A stretch of DNA of 64,000 bases from Alphaproteobacteria bacterium (GCA_015231795.1 JADGAX010000009.1:57598-121597), one strand, 5' to 3'. Counted from the first letter of the stretch, positions 9,379 through 17,595 are shown. Notes: generated from the sequence alone by a model not told the origin. Numbers and translations are program-made.

Positions 9379-9951
9379 TCATTGGTCTTTCTGTTTTAGA
9401 AGGTCGAGGGCCGCTTGCTTGATCGAGGCGCGCGCGTCGGCGTCCAGCACGTCAAGGCCGATCAGCTGATGCAGCACCAACCCGTCGCCCATCAGGCCGA
9501 TGACGCCCATCAAGGACGGGTTGGGAGATTCTTTCATCGATTGTTCCATCCATTCGCGATACTTGGCCCGCAAGGGATCGATCAGATCCGGATCGTGCGC
9601 CAGTCCGGCCAGCAGCGCCGAACCCAAGGGGTCTTTGCAACAAGGGCTGTCGGTGTCGAAAAAGGCGTGCACGGCGGCCCGCATCCAGCGATTGGGGCCA
9701 AGCGGTTCGTTTTCCAGATGGGATGCGTGCAAGGTTTCCCACTGCTCGATGACGCGGGCAACCATGGCCCGGACCAGAGCATTCTTCGAAGGATAGTGAT
9801 AGAGAACGCCGCCCTTGCTGACGCCCGCCATTTTGGCCGCCGCATCCAAGGTGAGCTTGCCCACGCCCTGGTCACGCACCAGATTCATGGCGGCTTCCAG
9901 GATTTTGTCGCGGTTGGAAGGTCGGACGATGGGCGGCATTGGGCTATCCAT
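9379..9951 (-). CDS. TetR-family transcriptional repressor of the efflux operon
   Basis: 190 residues. The N-terminal HTH (about residues 13-60) has the TetR pattern: RDKILEAAMNLVRDQGVGKLT, then the recognition helix segment SKGGVLYHYPSK. The C-terminal ligand domain is of the TetR_C type seen in many efflux regulators. It is the first gene of its own operon, so it probably represses itself together with hlyD and the pump and is released by a pump substrate. A palindromic operator overlapping its promoter lies 29-50 bp upstream. Confidence 0.9.
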   Translation of the reverse strand: MDSPMPPIVRPSNRDKILEAAMNLVRDQGVGKLTLDAAAKMAGVSKGGVLYHYPSKNALVRAMVARVIEQWETLHASHLENEPLGPNRWMRAAVHAFFDTDSPCCKDPLGSALLAGLAHDPDLIDPLRAKYREWMEQSMKESPNPSLMGVIGLMGDGLVLHQLIGLDVLDADARASIKQAALDLLKQKDQ

Positions 9952-9972
9952 GAGACTGTACCGGCTGGACGG

Positions 9973-10001
9973 TATATAGATTGACGACCTCCCAGGTCAA
10001 T
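9973..10001 (-). promoter_or_regulatory. tetR operon promoter with overlapping palindromic operator
   Basis: On the minus strand, TTGACC (10000-9995) and TATATA (9978-9973) are spaced by 16 bp, a good sigma-70 promoter. Spanning the -35 and spacer is the palindrome at 9980-10001: GACCT-CCC-AGGTC inside outer arms ATTGAC/GTCAAT, the type of site a TetR dimer binds. A second small inverted repeat, TACCG-N6-CGGTA (9959-9974), overlaps the -10. On the plus strand TTGACG 9981-9986 could serve mnmA. Confidence 0.55.
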
Positions 10002-10039
10002 AGAAAAATATCGTCCGATAACAAATTTCCTAACCTAAG

Positions 10040-11176
10040 ATGCGTCGCTTTTCGGAAAGGATATCCGCTCTGTTCGACCCGGCTTTGATAGATCTCCCCA
10101 AGGGGACCCGCGTGGCGGTGGCCATGTCGGGCGGGGTCGATTCCTCGGTGACGGCGGCCCTGCTGAAGGAAAGTGGGCTGGATGTCGTGGGCGTCACCAT
10201 GCGCCTTTTGGGCGGGCTGCTTCCGTCCGCCAGCGGCTGCTGTGGCGGCCCGGATATGCGAGACGCCAAGCGGGTGGCGGATTTTCTGAAAATTCCCCAT
10301 CATGTGCTTGATTTCGAACAAGAGTTCGAGGACGAGGTGGTGCGCCCCTTTGCGGCGGCCTATGCCATGGGCGAAACGCCCAGCCCCTGCATCGAATGCA
10401 ATCGCAGCCTCAAATTCCGCCATTTGCTGCAAACGGCCAGCGAGTTGGGCGCCCAGGCGCTGGCGACCGGCCATTACGCAAGGCGGCTAAAGGGGGCGCA
10501 TGGGCCGGAACTGCATATGGGGGCGGACCCAACCCGCGATCAAAGCTATTTTCTGTTCGCCCTGTCGCCCCAAAACCTTGACCGGCTGCGCTTTCCCCTG
10601 GGGGCCATCAGCAAGTCGGAGGTGCGGGCCTATGCGGCGCGTCTTGGCCTGCCGGTGGCTTCCAAGCCCGATAGCCAGGATATCTGTTTCGTTGCCGAAA
10701 ACGGCTATGCGGAGCTGGTGGGTCGTTATCAGCCGCAGTCGCTGACGCCGGGCGAAATCGTGGATGAGCAAGGCTGCGTTCTTGGCCGACATAAGGGGCT
10801 GGCCCATTACACGGTGGGCCAGCGCCGGGGCCTGGGCCTGGGCGGCGGCCCGCCGCTGTATGTGTTGGCGCTGGATGCCGGGACTGGGCGGCTGGTGGTC
10901 GGCCCAAAAGGCTCGCTGGGGCGGCGCAACATCATCCTGCGCGATCTTTACTGGCTGGCGACCGAGCGGGCCGAGGCCAGTCTACAGGCGGCCTTTCGCA
11001 TCCGTTCCACCCGCCTGCCGGTGCAAGGAACCCTGTCGCGCGGGCCAAATGCGGCCGCCCGAGTGGTTTTGGACGAACCCGAAGAAGGGGTCGCCCCAGG
11101 CCAGGCTTGCGTCGTCTATCTGGGCAGCCGGGTGCTGGGCGGCGGCTGGATTGAGAAAGATGGGATCAATCCTTGA
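10040..11176 (+). CDS. mnmA: tRNA-specific 2-thiouridylase MnmA
   Basis: 378-residue enzyme that adds the 2-thio group to the wobble uridine of tRNA-Glu, -Gln and -Lys, taking sulfur from a relay. The PP-loop ATP-binding motif SGGVDSS is at about residues 30-36. The two catalytic cysteines are likely Cys117 (or Cys120) in PCIECNRS and Cys216 in SQDICF. A Cys-rich GCCGGPDM segment near residue 70 is common in alphaproteobacterial members. The length and C-terminal beta-barrel match the family. It is divergent from the tetR operon, and tRNA-His follows 40 bp downstream. Confidence 0.95.
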   Translation: MRRFSERISALFDPALIDLPKGTRVAVAMSGGVDSSVTAALLKESGLDVVGVTMRLLGGLLPSASGCCGGPDMRDAKRVADFLKIPHHVLDFEQEFEDEVVRPFAAAYAMGETPSPCIECNRSLKFRHLLQTASELGAQALATGHYARRLKGAHGPELHMGADPTRDQSYFLFALSPQNLDRLRFPLGAISKSEVRAYAARLGLPVASKPDSQDICFVAENGYAELVGRYQPQSLTPGEIVDEQGCVLGRHKGLAHYTVGQRRGLGLGGGPPLYVLALDAGTGRLVVGPKGSLGRRNIILRDLYWLATERAEASLQAAFRIRSTRLPVQGTLSRGPNAAARVVLDEPEEGVAPGQACVVYLGSRVLGGGWIEKDGINP

Positions 11177-11215
11177 CGGGAGAGGGGCTTGGGGATAAAC
11201 AATCGCCCCCACGGT

Positions 11216-11293
11216 GGCGGGCGTAGCTCAGTTGGTTAGAGCGCCAGGTTGTGGTCTTGGATGTCGTCGGTTCGAATCCGATCGCTCGCCCCA
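11216..11293 (+). tRNA. tRNA-His (anticodon GTG)
   Basis: Complete cloverleaf: acceptor 11217-11223 pairs with 11283-11289, D-arm GCTC/GAGC, anticodon stem 11244-11248/11256-11260 with GTG at 11251-11253, and a T-arm with TTCGAAT loop. The base at 11216 (G-1) can pair with C73 (11290), the identity feature of tRNA-His, and the 3' CCA is encoded (11291-11293). Confidence 0.97.
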
Positions 11294-11343
11294 CTTTTCC
11301 CAAGATCAGCACTTTAAATTTCGTTAACCCGACTCGGGGCGGC

Positions 11344-11375
11344 TTGCGCTTGGGAATGGATTCAGGTTAGAATCC
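11344..11375 (+). promoter_or_regulatory. Putative promoter with inverted repeat upstream of small ORF
   Basis: TTGCGC (11344-11349) and TAGAAT (11368-11373) are 18 bp apart. The perfect inverted repeat GGATTC-AGGTTA-GAATCC (11358-11375) overlaps the -10, a plausible operator for the 11415 gene. Weak evidence, by inspection only. Confidence 0.35.
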
Positions 11376-11414
11376 GTCCAATAGCCGTGTGGACACACCA
11401 GAAAGGAGCTGCTC

Positions 11415-11618
11415 ATGGCCATCGACAGCCTGAACGGATCGGCCTCAAGCCAGATCAATCCCGCCGTCATTCAAAATCGTACGGTTCCGCAGGACGCCGC
11501 AGAACGCGGCCAGGGAGGCGATGCGAACAAGCAAGCAGCATCTCAGGTGCAAGCGGCGCAGTCCAGCCCGCCGCCGCCGCCGTCCTATCGCGGCCAGTCG
11601 CTCGACATCAAGGTCTGA
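11415..11618 (+). CDS. Small hypothetical protein, Gln/Ala/Pro-rich
   Basis: 67-residue hydrophilic protein, probably largely disordered, with a five-proline run near residue 52 and C-terminus GQSLDIKV. It has its own clear Shine-Dalgarno (AAAGGAG) at the right distance from ATG 11415 and a plausible promoter/operator, which argues it is real. No signal peptide or membrane segment. I do not recognise a family. Confidence 0.6.
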   Translation: MAIDSLNGSASSQINPAVIQNRTVPQDAAERGQGGDANKQAASQVQAAQSSPPPPPSYRGQSLDIKV

Positions 11619-11631
11619 GACCCGCCAGCAG

Positions 11632-12357
11632 TCAGGGTTTGAAGGCGTTGCTTGGCAACGGCTGATTGACGTCGGCCTGTTCCAGGATGGTCGTGCCGCT
11701 CTGGCTTCCCTGGCTGTAATGATCCTCGCGCATGGCGACGGCAAGGCCGCTGATGCTGCGATAATCGCTGTACAGCGTGGTGAAGTCGGTGTTCGTGCCG
11801 TCGGCCAGGGCCAGCTTGCCCGCTGTTTGCAAGATCAGCCCGCTGGCGGAATCAATCATCACCGTCAGCGTCACCCCTTCGGCGATCGCAAGGGCAACGG
11901 CGTGATAGCGCCGCCCGCTCTGTTCGCGCTCGCCCAGATCGGTCAAGCTGCTCCTGTTTTCCAGCAACAGCAAAGGCAGGCGCAGGCGCGCCATCTGCAG
12001 GCTCATGGCCAAATGTTCAGGCACGCTGGCGGCTTGGCCGTTGCGCCATGCCTTGTCGCGAATCAGGACGCGCCGCTCGCTAGCCCCCCCCCCATAAGAA
12101 ATGACGCTGCTTAGCCGGTCAGGTGCCTGGAACAATCGCTCGACCCGTCCCTGGCCTGCTTGACCCTTGGCGCTGATCCGGCCCAACAGGCGCAGCGACG
12201 TCAGCGCCGAAAGCCTGGCTTGGCCGCCATAGGCGGCTAGGCTGCGCTCCAGCACTCTGTCCAGCGCCGCTCCTGTCTGGGCACTCGTTGGACAAGATAT
12301 GCCCAGAACGGCGCAGACAAGCGCCAAAAGCAGATATGGTCTGCAGAACATTTTCAT
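11632..12357 (-). CDS. Periplasmic LolA-like / outer-membrane lipoprotein-sorting domain protein
   Basis: 241 residues with an N-terminal signal peptide (LLLALVCAVLGISCPTSAQ, cleavage about residue 27). The rest is beta-rich with repeated strands such as GRVERLFQAPDRLSSVI and AEGVTLTVMIDSASGLIL, the pattern of the LolA/LolB fold, where a half-barrel binds a lipid. No lipobox is obvious, so it is likely soluble in the periplasm. It reads toward the small ORF at 11415 and is divergent from the GGDEF gene. Assignment is by fold pattern only; a different lipid-binding role is possible. Confidence 0.6.
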   Translation of the reverse strand: MKMFCRPYLLLALVCAVLGISCPTSAQTGAALDRVLERSLAAYGGQARLSALTSLRLLGRISAKGQAGQGRVERLFQAPDRLSSVISYGGGASERRVLIRDKAWRNGQAASVPEHLAMSLQMARLRLPLLLLENRSSLTDLGEREQSGRRYHAVALAIAEGVTLTVMIDSASGLILQTAGKLALADGTNTDFTTLYSDYRSISGLAVAMREDHYSQGSQSGTTILEQADVNQPLPSNAFKP

Positions 12358-12533
12358 TTTTCGCCTCGTCCGCTTCAGGTTGAATTGTCCTTGGCAAAAT
12401 CCTTACTTGTCAAATCCATTAAGAGGGCGCGAAATAGGCCGGTTGCACACTTAAATGTCGTAAAGGCGTTCCCTTGCGGCCTGAAAGGTCGCCGGGTGTC
12501 GCGCGCAGTGGATGGGAAGGCCGGTTTCAACGC

Positions 12534-14561
12534 ATGAAGCACGGATTTTTGTTTGGCAAGGTCATCCTGGCGCCAGTGTTGGTGCTGCTGGTTTTGATTG
12601 CCATTGCCGGCGGACAGATCGTGGCCAGCCTTGATCTGCGCAACGACGTGCGCAAGATCGACAAAATTCAAATCGATATGCGGGCGAATATCGAGGCCAT
12701 CGTCCTGATTCACGAAGCCGAGGTGGCTTTCAGGCTTTTTCAGGCCAGCGAGCGGCAGGACGGACAAAACGGCCCGCCGCCCGATATCCGCGCCAAGCTG
12801 ATCCACGAGTCCGAGCGTCTCTTGACGCTGGCCGAAGGGTTCAACGCCCCTGCGGGCGGCATGTCCGACAACGCGCAAACCGACCGCGAATTGATAAAAA
12901 ATTACGCCAAGCTGCTTGAGCAACTCAGCCACAGCCAGTCGTCACCGGTTTATTACGATGAGATCGAGCATCTGCACGGGTTGTTGGCTGCCAGACTTAA
13001 GAAGAACGATCAGGCGCATCATATGGCTTTGGCGGAGACGTCGACCAGCGCCCGTCTCGAAGCCGAGGCGGCGCTGCCCGCCGCCATCCTTCTGACCATC
13101 GTCGGCGTCATGACGGCCCTGGCCGCCAGCCTGGCCATTACGCAAAGCCTGCTCAATTCCTTTGGCAGATTGGCCGGCGCCATGCGCGGCCTAGCCAGGG
13201 GCGACGATAAAGCCGCTTCTGTCGATGTGCGGCTGGGCCAGGAATTCGCCGAAGTCTCGCAAGCGCTCGATCTGTTCCGCCGCGCCATCCTCGAGCGCCA
13301 AACGGCGCTGGCGGCCCTAGCGGAAAGCGAAGAAGGGCTTAAGAACATTCTGGACGCAGCACCAGTGCCGCTGGCTTTGACCCGGCTGGCCGAAGGGAAA
13401 GTTGTCTACGCCAATCAGCGTTGCCGCGATCTGTTCAAGGTGACGGGAAGTGGCGAAGGGTTGGACGTTCGGCAGTTCTATGCCAATCCCGAGGATCGGG
13501 CGCGTTTCGTCGAACAATTACGCCGCCACGGCAAAGTTGTCGGCGCCGAGGTGGCGATGAAGCTTGCCGACGGTGACGTTCGCTCGATGCTGGTGTCGGC
13601 GATAACGCTTTCTTATCGCGGCGAAACAGTTCTGGTGCTGGGCTATAGCGACGTAACCGAACATCGCCTGATTATGGCTAGGCTGCAAGAAAGCGAGGAA
13701 AAGCTGCGGCTGATCGTGGAAACGGCGCCGGTGCCGCTGGTCTTGACCAAGGTCGCCGACGACACGGTTCTGTACGTCAACCGCCTGGCCCAGGACCTGT
13801 TTCGCGTTCCCAAGGATTCCAGCGTGCTGGGGCATCCGGCATCCGACTATTGGGTCGATCCCGCCAGCCGCGAGAAAATGAAGGACATGCTGAAGGCGGA
13901 AGGCGGGCGGCTTCACAACGTCGAGGCGCGGCTGAAACGTTCGGACGGCAGTTGGTTTTGGGCGTCCATGTCGGCGGCCAGCACCGAGTTCAAGGGCGAA
14001 GCCGTTTTGCTGGTCAGCGTCGACGACATCACCAGCCGCAAGGAAATGGAAGACGAGCTGCGCCGCAGCGCCACGACCGATCCTCTGACCGGGGTCGCCA
14101 ACCGGCGACATTTCATCGACGTCGCCGAGCGTGAATTCGCCCGCGCCAAACGCTATGGCCACGCACTTTCCCTCGTGCTGCTGGACATCGATGGTTTCAA
14201 GGGCGTCAACGAACTGCACGGCCATCTGGCGGGCGACAAGGTACTGCAAGCCGTGGCGTTGATCTGCAAAAGCGGCTTGCGCGAAATTGATCATCTGGGT
14301 CGTACGGGCGGCGAGGAATACGCCGTGCTGCTGCCGGAAACGGACGGCGAAAAGGCCTTTCAGGCGGCCGAGCGCATTCGCGTTTCGATTAAAGAGGCCC
14401 GGCTCGATCTTGAGGGGCTTGCCGCTCCCATCGCCATCTCGGCCAGCGCCGGAGTTGCCGCGATGGCCGGCGAGGACAAGGGCTTCGACCAGATGCTGTC
14501 GCGGGCCAGCCAAGCTCTTGGCAGGTCCAAACAGGGCGGGCGCGATCGCGTGACGCGTTGA
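12534..14561 (+). CDS. Membrane PAS-PAS-GGDEF diguanylate cyclase
   Basis: About 675 residues. Order: TM helix 1 (about 10-33), a helical periplasmic sensor region, TM helix 2 (about 180-202), a HAMP-like linker, two PAS domains (about 265-380 and 385-505) and a C-terminal GGDEF domain. The active-site motif is GGEEY (592-596), which keeps the residues needed for cyclic di-GMP synthesis. An inhibitory-site REID lies exactly five residues upstream, so product feedback is expected. I place the start at the ATG just before KHGFLFGKVILAP; a GTG-type start 20 codons earlier is possible. Its 3' end faces a truncated EAL (phosphodiesterase) gene only 2 bp away. Confidence 0.9.
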   Translation: MKHGFLFGKVILAPVLVLLVLIAIAGGQIVASLDLRNDVRKIDKIQIDMRANIEAIVLIHEAEVAFRLFQASERQDGQNGPPPDIRAKLIHESERLLTLAEGFNAPAGGMSDNAQTDRELIKNYAKLLEQLSHSQSSPVYYDEIEHLHGLLAARLKKNDQAHHMALAETSTSARLEAEAALPAAILLTIVGVMTALAASLAITQSLLNSFGRLAGAMRGLARGDDKAASVDVRLGQEFAEVSQALDLFRRAILERQTALAALAESEEGLKNILDAAPVPLALTRLAEGKVVYANQRCRDLFKVTGSGEGLDVRQFYANPEDRARFVEQLRRHGKVVGAEVAMKLADGDVRSMLVSAITLSYRGETVLVLGYSDVTEHRLIMARLQESEEKLRLIVETAPVPLVLTKVADDTVLYVNRLAQDLFRVPKDSSVLGHPASDYWVDPASREKMKDMLKAEGGRLHNVEARLKRSDGSWFWASMSAASTEFKGEAVLLVSVDDITSRKEMEDELRRSATTDPLTGVANRRHFIDVAEREFARAKRYGHALSLVLLDIDGFKGVNELHGHLAGDKVLQAVALICKSGLREIDHLGRTGGEEYAVLLPETDGEKAFQAAERIRVSIKEARLDLEGLAAPIAISASAGVAAMAGEDKGFDQMLSRASQALGRSKQGGRDRVTR

Positions 14562-14563
14562 CG

Positions 14564-14722
14564 TTATGCGCAGCCGTGCCGTTTGTCCCAATCCAAGCGC
14601 CAATCGAGAACGTCGCAGGCGGGCATCGGCTTGGCGATGAAATAGCCCTGCGCTTCATTGCTGCCCAAGCCTCCCAATAAATCCCAGCATTCCTGGTTCT
14701 CAATTCCCTCGGCGATGTTTGG
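14564..14722 (-). pseudogene. C-terminal remnant of an EAL-domain c-di-GMP phosphodiesterase
   Basis: The minus strand reads in one frame AEGIENQECWDLLGGLG, then AQGYFIAKPMP, then a tail ending HGCA and TAA (stop 14566-14564). This is the unmistakable last 50 residues of an EAL domain (AEGxE ... GQGYxxxKPxP). Upstream of about 14722 the similarity stops abruptly and AT-richer island sequence begins, so the gene has lost its 5' part. It is tail-to-tail with the GGDEF gene. Confidence 0.8.
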
Positions 14723-14728
14723 CGGCGC

Positions 14729-15202
14729 GTGGAAGTCCGCGCCGGAAAAGAGGAACTGAACAAGTGGAATTTGCGGACCTTCAATGATCTCGAACGCATG
14801 GCGGGAGACGTATTCGTCTCGATCATGGACGCCATCCGCTACACGGTGCCATCGTCAACAGACGCCAATAAATCCCGCTGGGAAACGGCACCATTTTGGA
14901 AAGAGGCGCAGGACGTGATGCGTGATTCGCTGGCCGATTACATCATCCATGCCGAACGGGGCAAGGCGAAGGAAATCATGCGCGAAGATTTGTTACGGCA
15001 GTTGCGCCAGCAAATCATCGGCCTCAACACGTCTTATGCGGTTGCGAAGGGTTTGGATATCTCGGAGATTCCAACCATCATCGCCTATATCGAGCAAGAC
15101 ATGATGCGCGAGGCTGTCGCTGACCCTGAAAAGCTTATTGCTCGGTATCAACGGGCTTCGGATCGGTACATATTTCTAAACGAAGAAAGGAGGCAGGAGT
15201 GA
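14729..15202 (+). CDS. Hypothetical protein, probably N-terminally truncated at the island junction
   Basis: 157 residues if started at GTG 14729, but the frame stays open further upstream into the EAL remnant and no Shine-Dalgarno precedes the GTG, so this is probably the C-terminal part of a larger protein. It is soluble, helical and charged (for example GDVFVSIMDAIRY, then DLLRQLRQQIIGLN). I do not recognise the family. It may be a broken companion of the HEPN/ATPase genes downstream or an unrelated mobile-element gene. Expression is doubtful. Confidence 0.5.
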   Translation: MEVRAGKEELNKWNLRTFNDLERMAGDVFVSIMDAIRYTVPSSTDANKSRWETAPFWKEAQDVMRDSLADYIIHAERGKAKEIMREDLLRQLRQQIIGLNTSYAVAKGLDISEIPTIIAYIEQDMMREAVADPEKLIARYQRASDRYIFLNEERRQE

Positions 15203-15295
15203 GACAAAGCTAAGAAGGCCGAGCGCAGACGCGGTCATCGCGGGCCGCAGAAGCAGCCAACCTATTTGCCAACTTGTCTAACTAGCGTCTTTGTT

Positions 15296-15317
15296 GTAAT
15301 AAGCTATTACATATATA
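15296..15317 (+). promoter_or_regulatory. Palindromic operator-like site and -10 upstream of the HEPN gene
   Basis: GTAATA-AGC-TATTAC (15296-15310) is a perfect 6-bp inverted repeat with 3-bp spacer, immediately followed by TATATA (15312-15317), a likely -10 box. A site placed between -35 and -10 would allow repression, as in toxin-antitoxin operons. Inference from sequence layout only. Confidence 0.4.
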
Positions 15318-15338
15318 CGAAAGCAGGTCTCTGAAAAT

Positions 15339-15830
15339 ATGGACTCAAAAGAGATGCTTAAGCTGAATCTTCGGAAAGCAATTAACTGCTTAAGTCCGAT
15401 AATCTCAGCTGGCGAGTTGGCCAAGATTGAGGCGGAACTCAGGAAGCATGTCGCGCGACTAATGAGACTTGGTCAGGTTCATTTGCGATTTGCAAAAAAT
15501 GCAAATGGGCCGCAAAGTTGGCGCCAACGTGTCTCACGGGGATACTATTGCGCATACTCGGCGAGTAAAGCGGTTCGCTTGGAGGTAACTGGCGCTTACA
15601 GTCAGGAGGCGACGGACCACCAAAAGATAGGTGATCTGCCAGGCGATTTTCTCTTAGCATCTCGCTGGAAGGATTTATTAACGAAGTTTCGAGCTGACCG
15701 TAATATTGCGGATTATGACCATTCGGCTTCGGAGAAGGACCTCGAGTTAACAAGTCTCCAATACGTCAAAGAAGCTGAAGAATTCTTTAAAGAAGTGAGA
15801 CAGTACTTGAGGGTTAGAGGAGCATTGTGA
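15339..15830 (+). CDS. HEPN-domain protein (putative RNase toxin or nucleotide-binding effector)
   Basis: 163-residue all-helical protein. The segment FRADRNIADYDHS carries the HEPN signature R-x(4-6)-H (Arg121, His128) with the typical RNxADY setting, and a GYYCAYSASKAVR helix near residue 68 matches the first conserved HEPN helix. HEPN proteins are commonly metal-independent RNases in toxin-antitoxin, abortive infection and CRISPR-linked systems. Its stop overlaps the start of the ATPase gene (TGATG), so the pair is translationally coupled. Codon use and base composition are much more AT-rich than neighbours, pointing to transfer. The target and whether the ATPase controls it are unknown. 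Confidence 0.65.
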   Translation: MDSKEMLKLNLRKAINCLSPIISAGELAKIEAELRKHVARLMRLGQVHLRFAKNANGPQSWRQRVSRGYYCAYSASKAVRLEVTGAYSQEATDHQKIGDLPGDFLLASRWKDLLTKFRADRNIADYDHSASEKDLELTSLQYVKEAEEFFKEVRQYLRVRGAL

Positions 15831-17365
15831 TGTCCAAGACTGCGGCACTGGAATTGCTTGAACGCTTTGCCAGTCATTGCAATTCGACTGTTCCCCAATC
15901 GACAATCGTTGACAAGGCTGGGGAACAATTCCTTGCGATTCATGTCGGTGCTATCAACGATCTGTATACCGAGGCATTATCGGTTGTCCGGAATGAGTTA
16001 GCTGGCACAAACGAATATGCTGAGCGGGTCTTTCTAAAGCCAATCACTCCTAAGCCTTGGCTGCAATCTCTTGAAGTGCAGCTGCTTCAGAGGGTTTTCT
16101 CTGAGTCGCTTACAGTGGGGAAGGGAACTTTGGATTCTCGGTTTCACGAAAAATTTATTCCATTCCTTGGCGGGGAAGAGCGTAGAATTTATAGTGCTGC
16201 AAATCATGTGGTCTTTGGTCGTCGAGGGGCAGGGAAGTCTAGTCTTGTTCTCTATGCTTGCAGCCAGGCTAAGCGTGAAAGCAAGCCGTACTCCTGGATC
16301 GCGCTTCAGCAGTATAGAGGTAGAATTGACCTACAGGTCATTCCGCAGGTTCTATATGAAATTGTTGATAGTGTTTCCAAGTATACCCCCGTCGACGAGA
16401 GTGGGATTGAACGCCTTAAGTCAATAATTTATCGCCTAGAAAGTAAATTTGACAACCTAACTAAACAAGATATAAACACAATTCTGCCAATATTTGCGAG
16501 GGACTTCCTAGCGTTTGTGCAGAAACATGGCCAATTTTATATATTTCTTGATGATCTTCACCTACTCCATCCGAGCTTACAACCGTATTTCCTGTCAGCT
16601 TTATATGCGTTTTCTCGTGGTAATAATGTTTACCTCAAAATTACTGCCATTGAGAACTTAACGACCTTAATGAATGAGGTAGCTAACGAAGGACTGCAGA
16701 CTCCAGGAGATGCGCAAGTTATTCGGCTCGATTACAATTTGCTTGATCCTGGTGCTGCTCTCGCACATTTGCAACAAATTCTGGGAAGTTATACCAAATA
16801 TGTCGGAATTCCGAGCCTCTCAAGTATTGCGGAGAATAAGGTTATTGAGCGTTTGGCGTGGGTTTCGGCTGGAGTGCCTAGGGATGCACTTTACATCTTC
16901 AATAACGCGATAACCAAAGCCAAAGCAGCAAGGCGGAAGAATGTTGCGATTACAGACATTAATATGGCGGCAGCCGATTCTCTGACCGAGAAAGAGCGAT
17001 ATGTGTCAGATGATGTTGTTGAAGATAGCACCCTTATGATGAGTATTGTTAACGATATAAAGGATTTCTGCTTAAATGATATTCACTCAAACGCTTTTCT
17101 GGTGCGTTTGGATAGCTCTGATCCTCTATATCGACTAATTAAGAAAGTGAGCGAGTTAAGGTTTATCCACGTGCTCCATCCCGGAATTACCCCTGCAAAA
17201 GCGGGCGAAAAATATGAGGCATATATGCTTGATTATGCTTTTTATACAGGGTTCAGAAAAGCCCCAAGCGTAAAAGAATTTCAGGAAAGGCCTACCCAGC
17301 CGACGGCAAAAGACCTTAGAAAACTAAAGCGTTATCCGTATGGACAACGCTTGAAGCGCGACTAG
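15830..17365 (+). CDS. P-loop ATPase (ORC/CDC6-like AAA) partner of HEPN protein
   Basis: 511 residues. Walker A GRRGAGKSS at about 128-136, Walker B FYIFLDDLH at about 234-242, and a sensor-1-like ITAIENLT strand about 40 residues later. The layout resembles ORC1/CDC6- or STAND-like AAA ATPases found in prokaryotic conflict systems. A winged-helix region may follow, and the C-terminus is basic (LRKLKRYPYGQRLKRD). I use ATG 15830, which has a GAGG Shine-Dalgarno, over GTG 15827. It shares the AT-rich composition of the HEPN gene. Possible roles: sensing a phage or nucleic-acid trigger and licensing the HEPN nuclease. Confidence 0.7.
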   Translation: MSKTAALELLERFASHCNSTVPQSTIVDKAGEQFLAIHVGAINDLYTEALSVVRNELAGTNEYAERVFLKPITPKPWLQSLEVQLLQRVFSESLTVGKGTLDSRFHEKFIPFLGGEERRIYSAANHVVFGRRGAGKSSLVLYACSQAKRESKPYSWIALQQYRGRIDLQVIPQVLYEIVDSVSKYTPVDESGIERLKSIIYRLESKFDNLTKQDINTILPIFARDFLAFVQKHGQFYIFLDDLHLLHPSLQPYFLSALYAFSRGNNVYLKITAIENLTTLMNEVANEGLQTPGDAQVIRLDYNLLDPGAALAHLQQILGSYTKYVGIPSLSSIAENKVIERLAWVSAGVPRDALYIFNNAITKAKAARRKNVAITDINMAAADSLTEKERYVSDDVVEDSTLMMSIVNDIKDFCLNDIHSNAFLVRLDSSDPLYRLIKKVSELRFIHVLHPGITPAKAGEKYEAYMLDYAFYTGFRKAPSVKEFQERPTQPTAKDLRKLKRYPYGQRLKRD

Positions 17366-17376
17366 AAGCCTTAAGT

Positions 17377-17398
17377 TGCGGACACAGTGCGGACACAG
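17377..17398 (+). repeat. Two tandem copies of TGCGGACACAG at island end
   Basis: The 11-bp unit occurs twice without a gap, 11 bp after the ATPase stop and 43 bp from the tRNA-Thr 3' end. It may be part of a recombination or attachment region; no matching copy was found at the other island edge (about 14720). Confidence 0.5.
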
Positions 17399-17441
17399 CT
17401 AAAATAGCCCCCCGCACAACATCATAACCCATTGAAAAACT

Positions 17442-17517
17442 TGGTGCCGGTTGCAGGATTCGAACCCGCGACCGCTTGATTACAAATCAAGTGCTCTACC
17501 AACTGAGCTAAACCGGC
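17442..17517 (-). tRNA. tRNA-Thr (anticodon TGT)
   Basis: Minus-strand cloverleaf: acceptor GCCGGTT (17517-17511) pairs with AACCGGC, D-arm GCTC/GAGC, anticodon stem CTTGA/TCAAG with TGT in the loop (complement of 17482-17484), T-loop TTCGAAT, discriminator A and encoded CCA (17444-17442). Its 3' end faces the AT-rich island, the usual orientation for integration at a tRNA. Confidence 0.97.
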
Positions 17518-17569
17518 TTTTCCGGTCGGACGGTAGTGCGAGGCCCCCAAGAAGGCAAGAGGGGATATG

Positions 17570-17595
17570 AAAACCGCCCGGTTTTCACCGGGCGG
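17570..17595 (-). terminator. Rho-independent terminator of the sdh operon
   Basis: On the minus strand a perfect 9-bp stem CCGCCCGGT/ACCGGGCGG closed by a GAAA tetraloop is followed by TTTT, 24 bp after the sdhB stop. Confidence 0.85.

Noticed and set aside
14700..17520. Attachment-site duplication of the tRNA-Thr 3' end at the far island edge
   Set aside because: No copy of the tRNA end seen near 14720; cannot claim a defined att pair.
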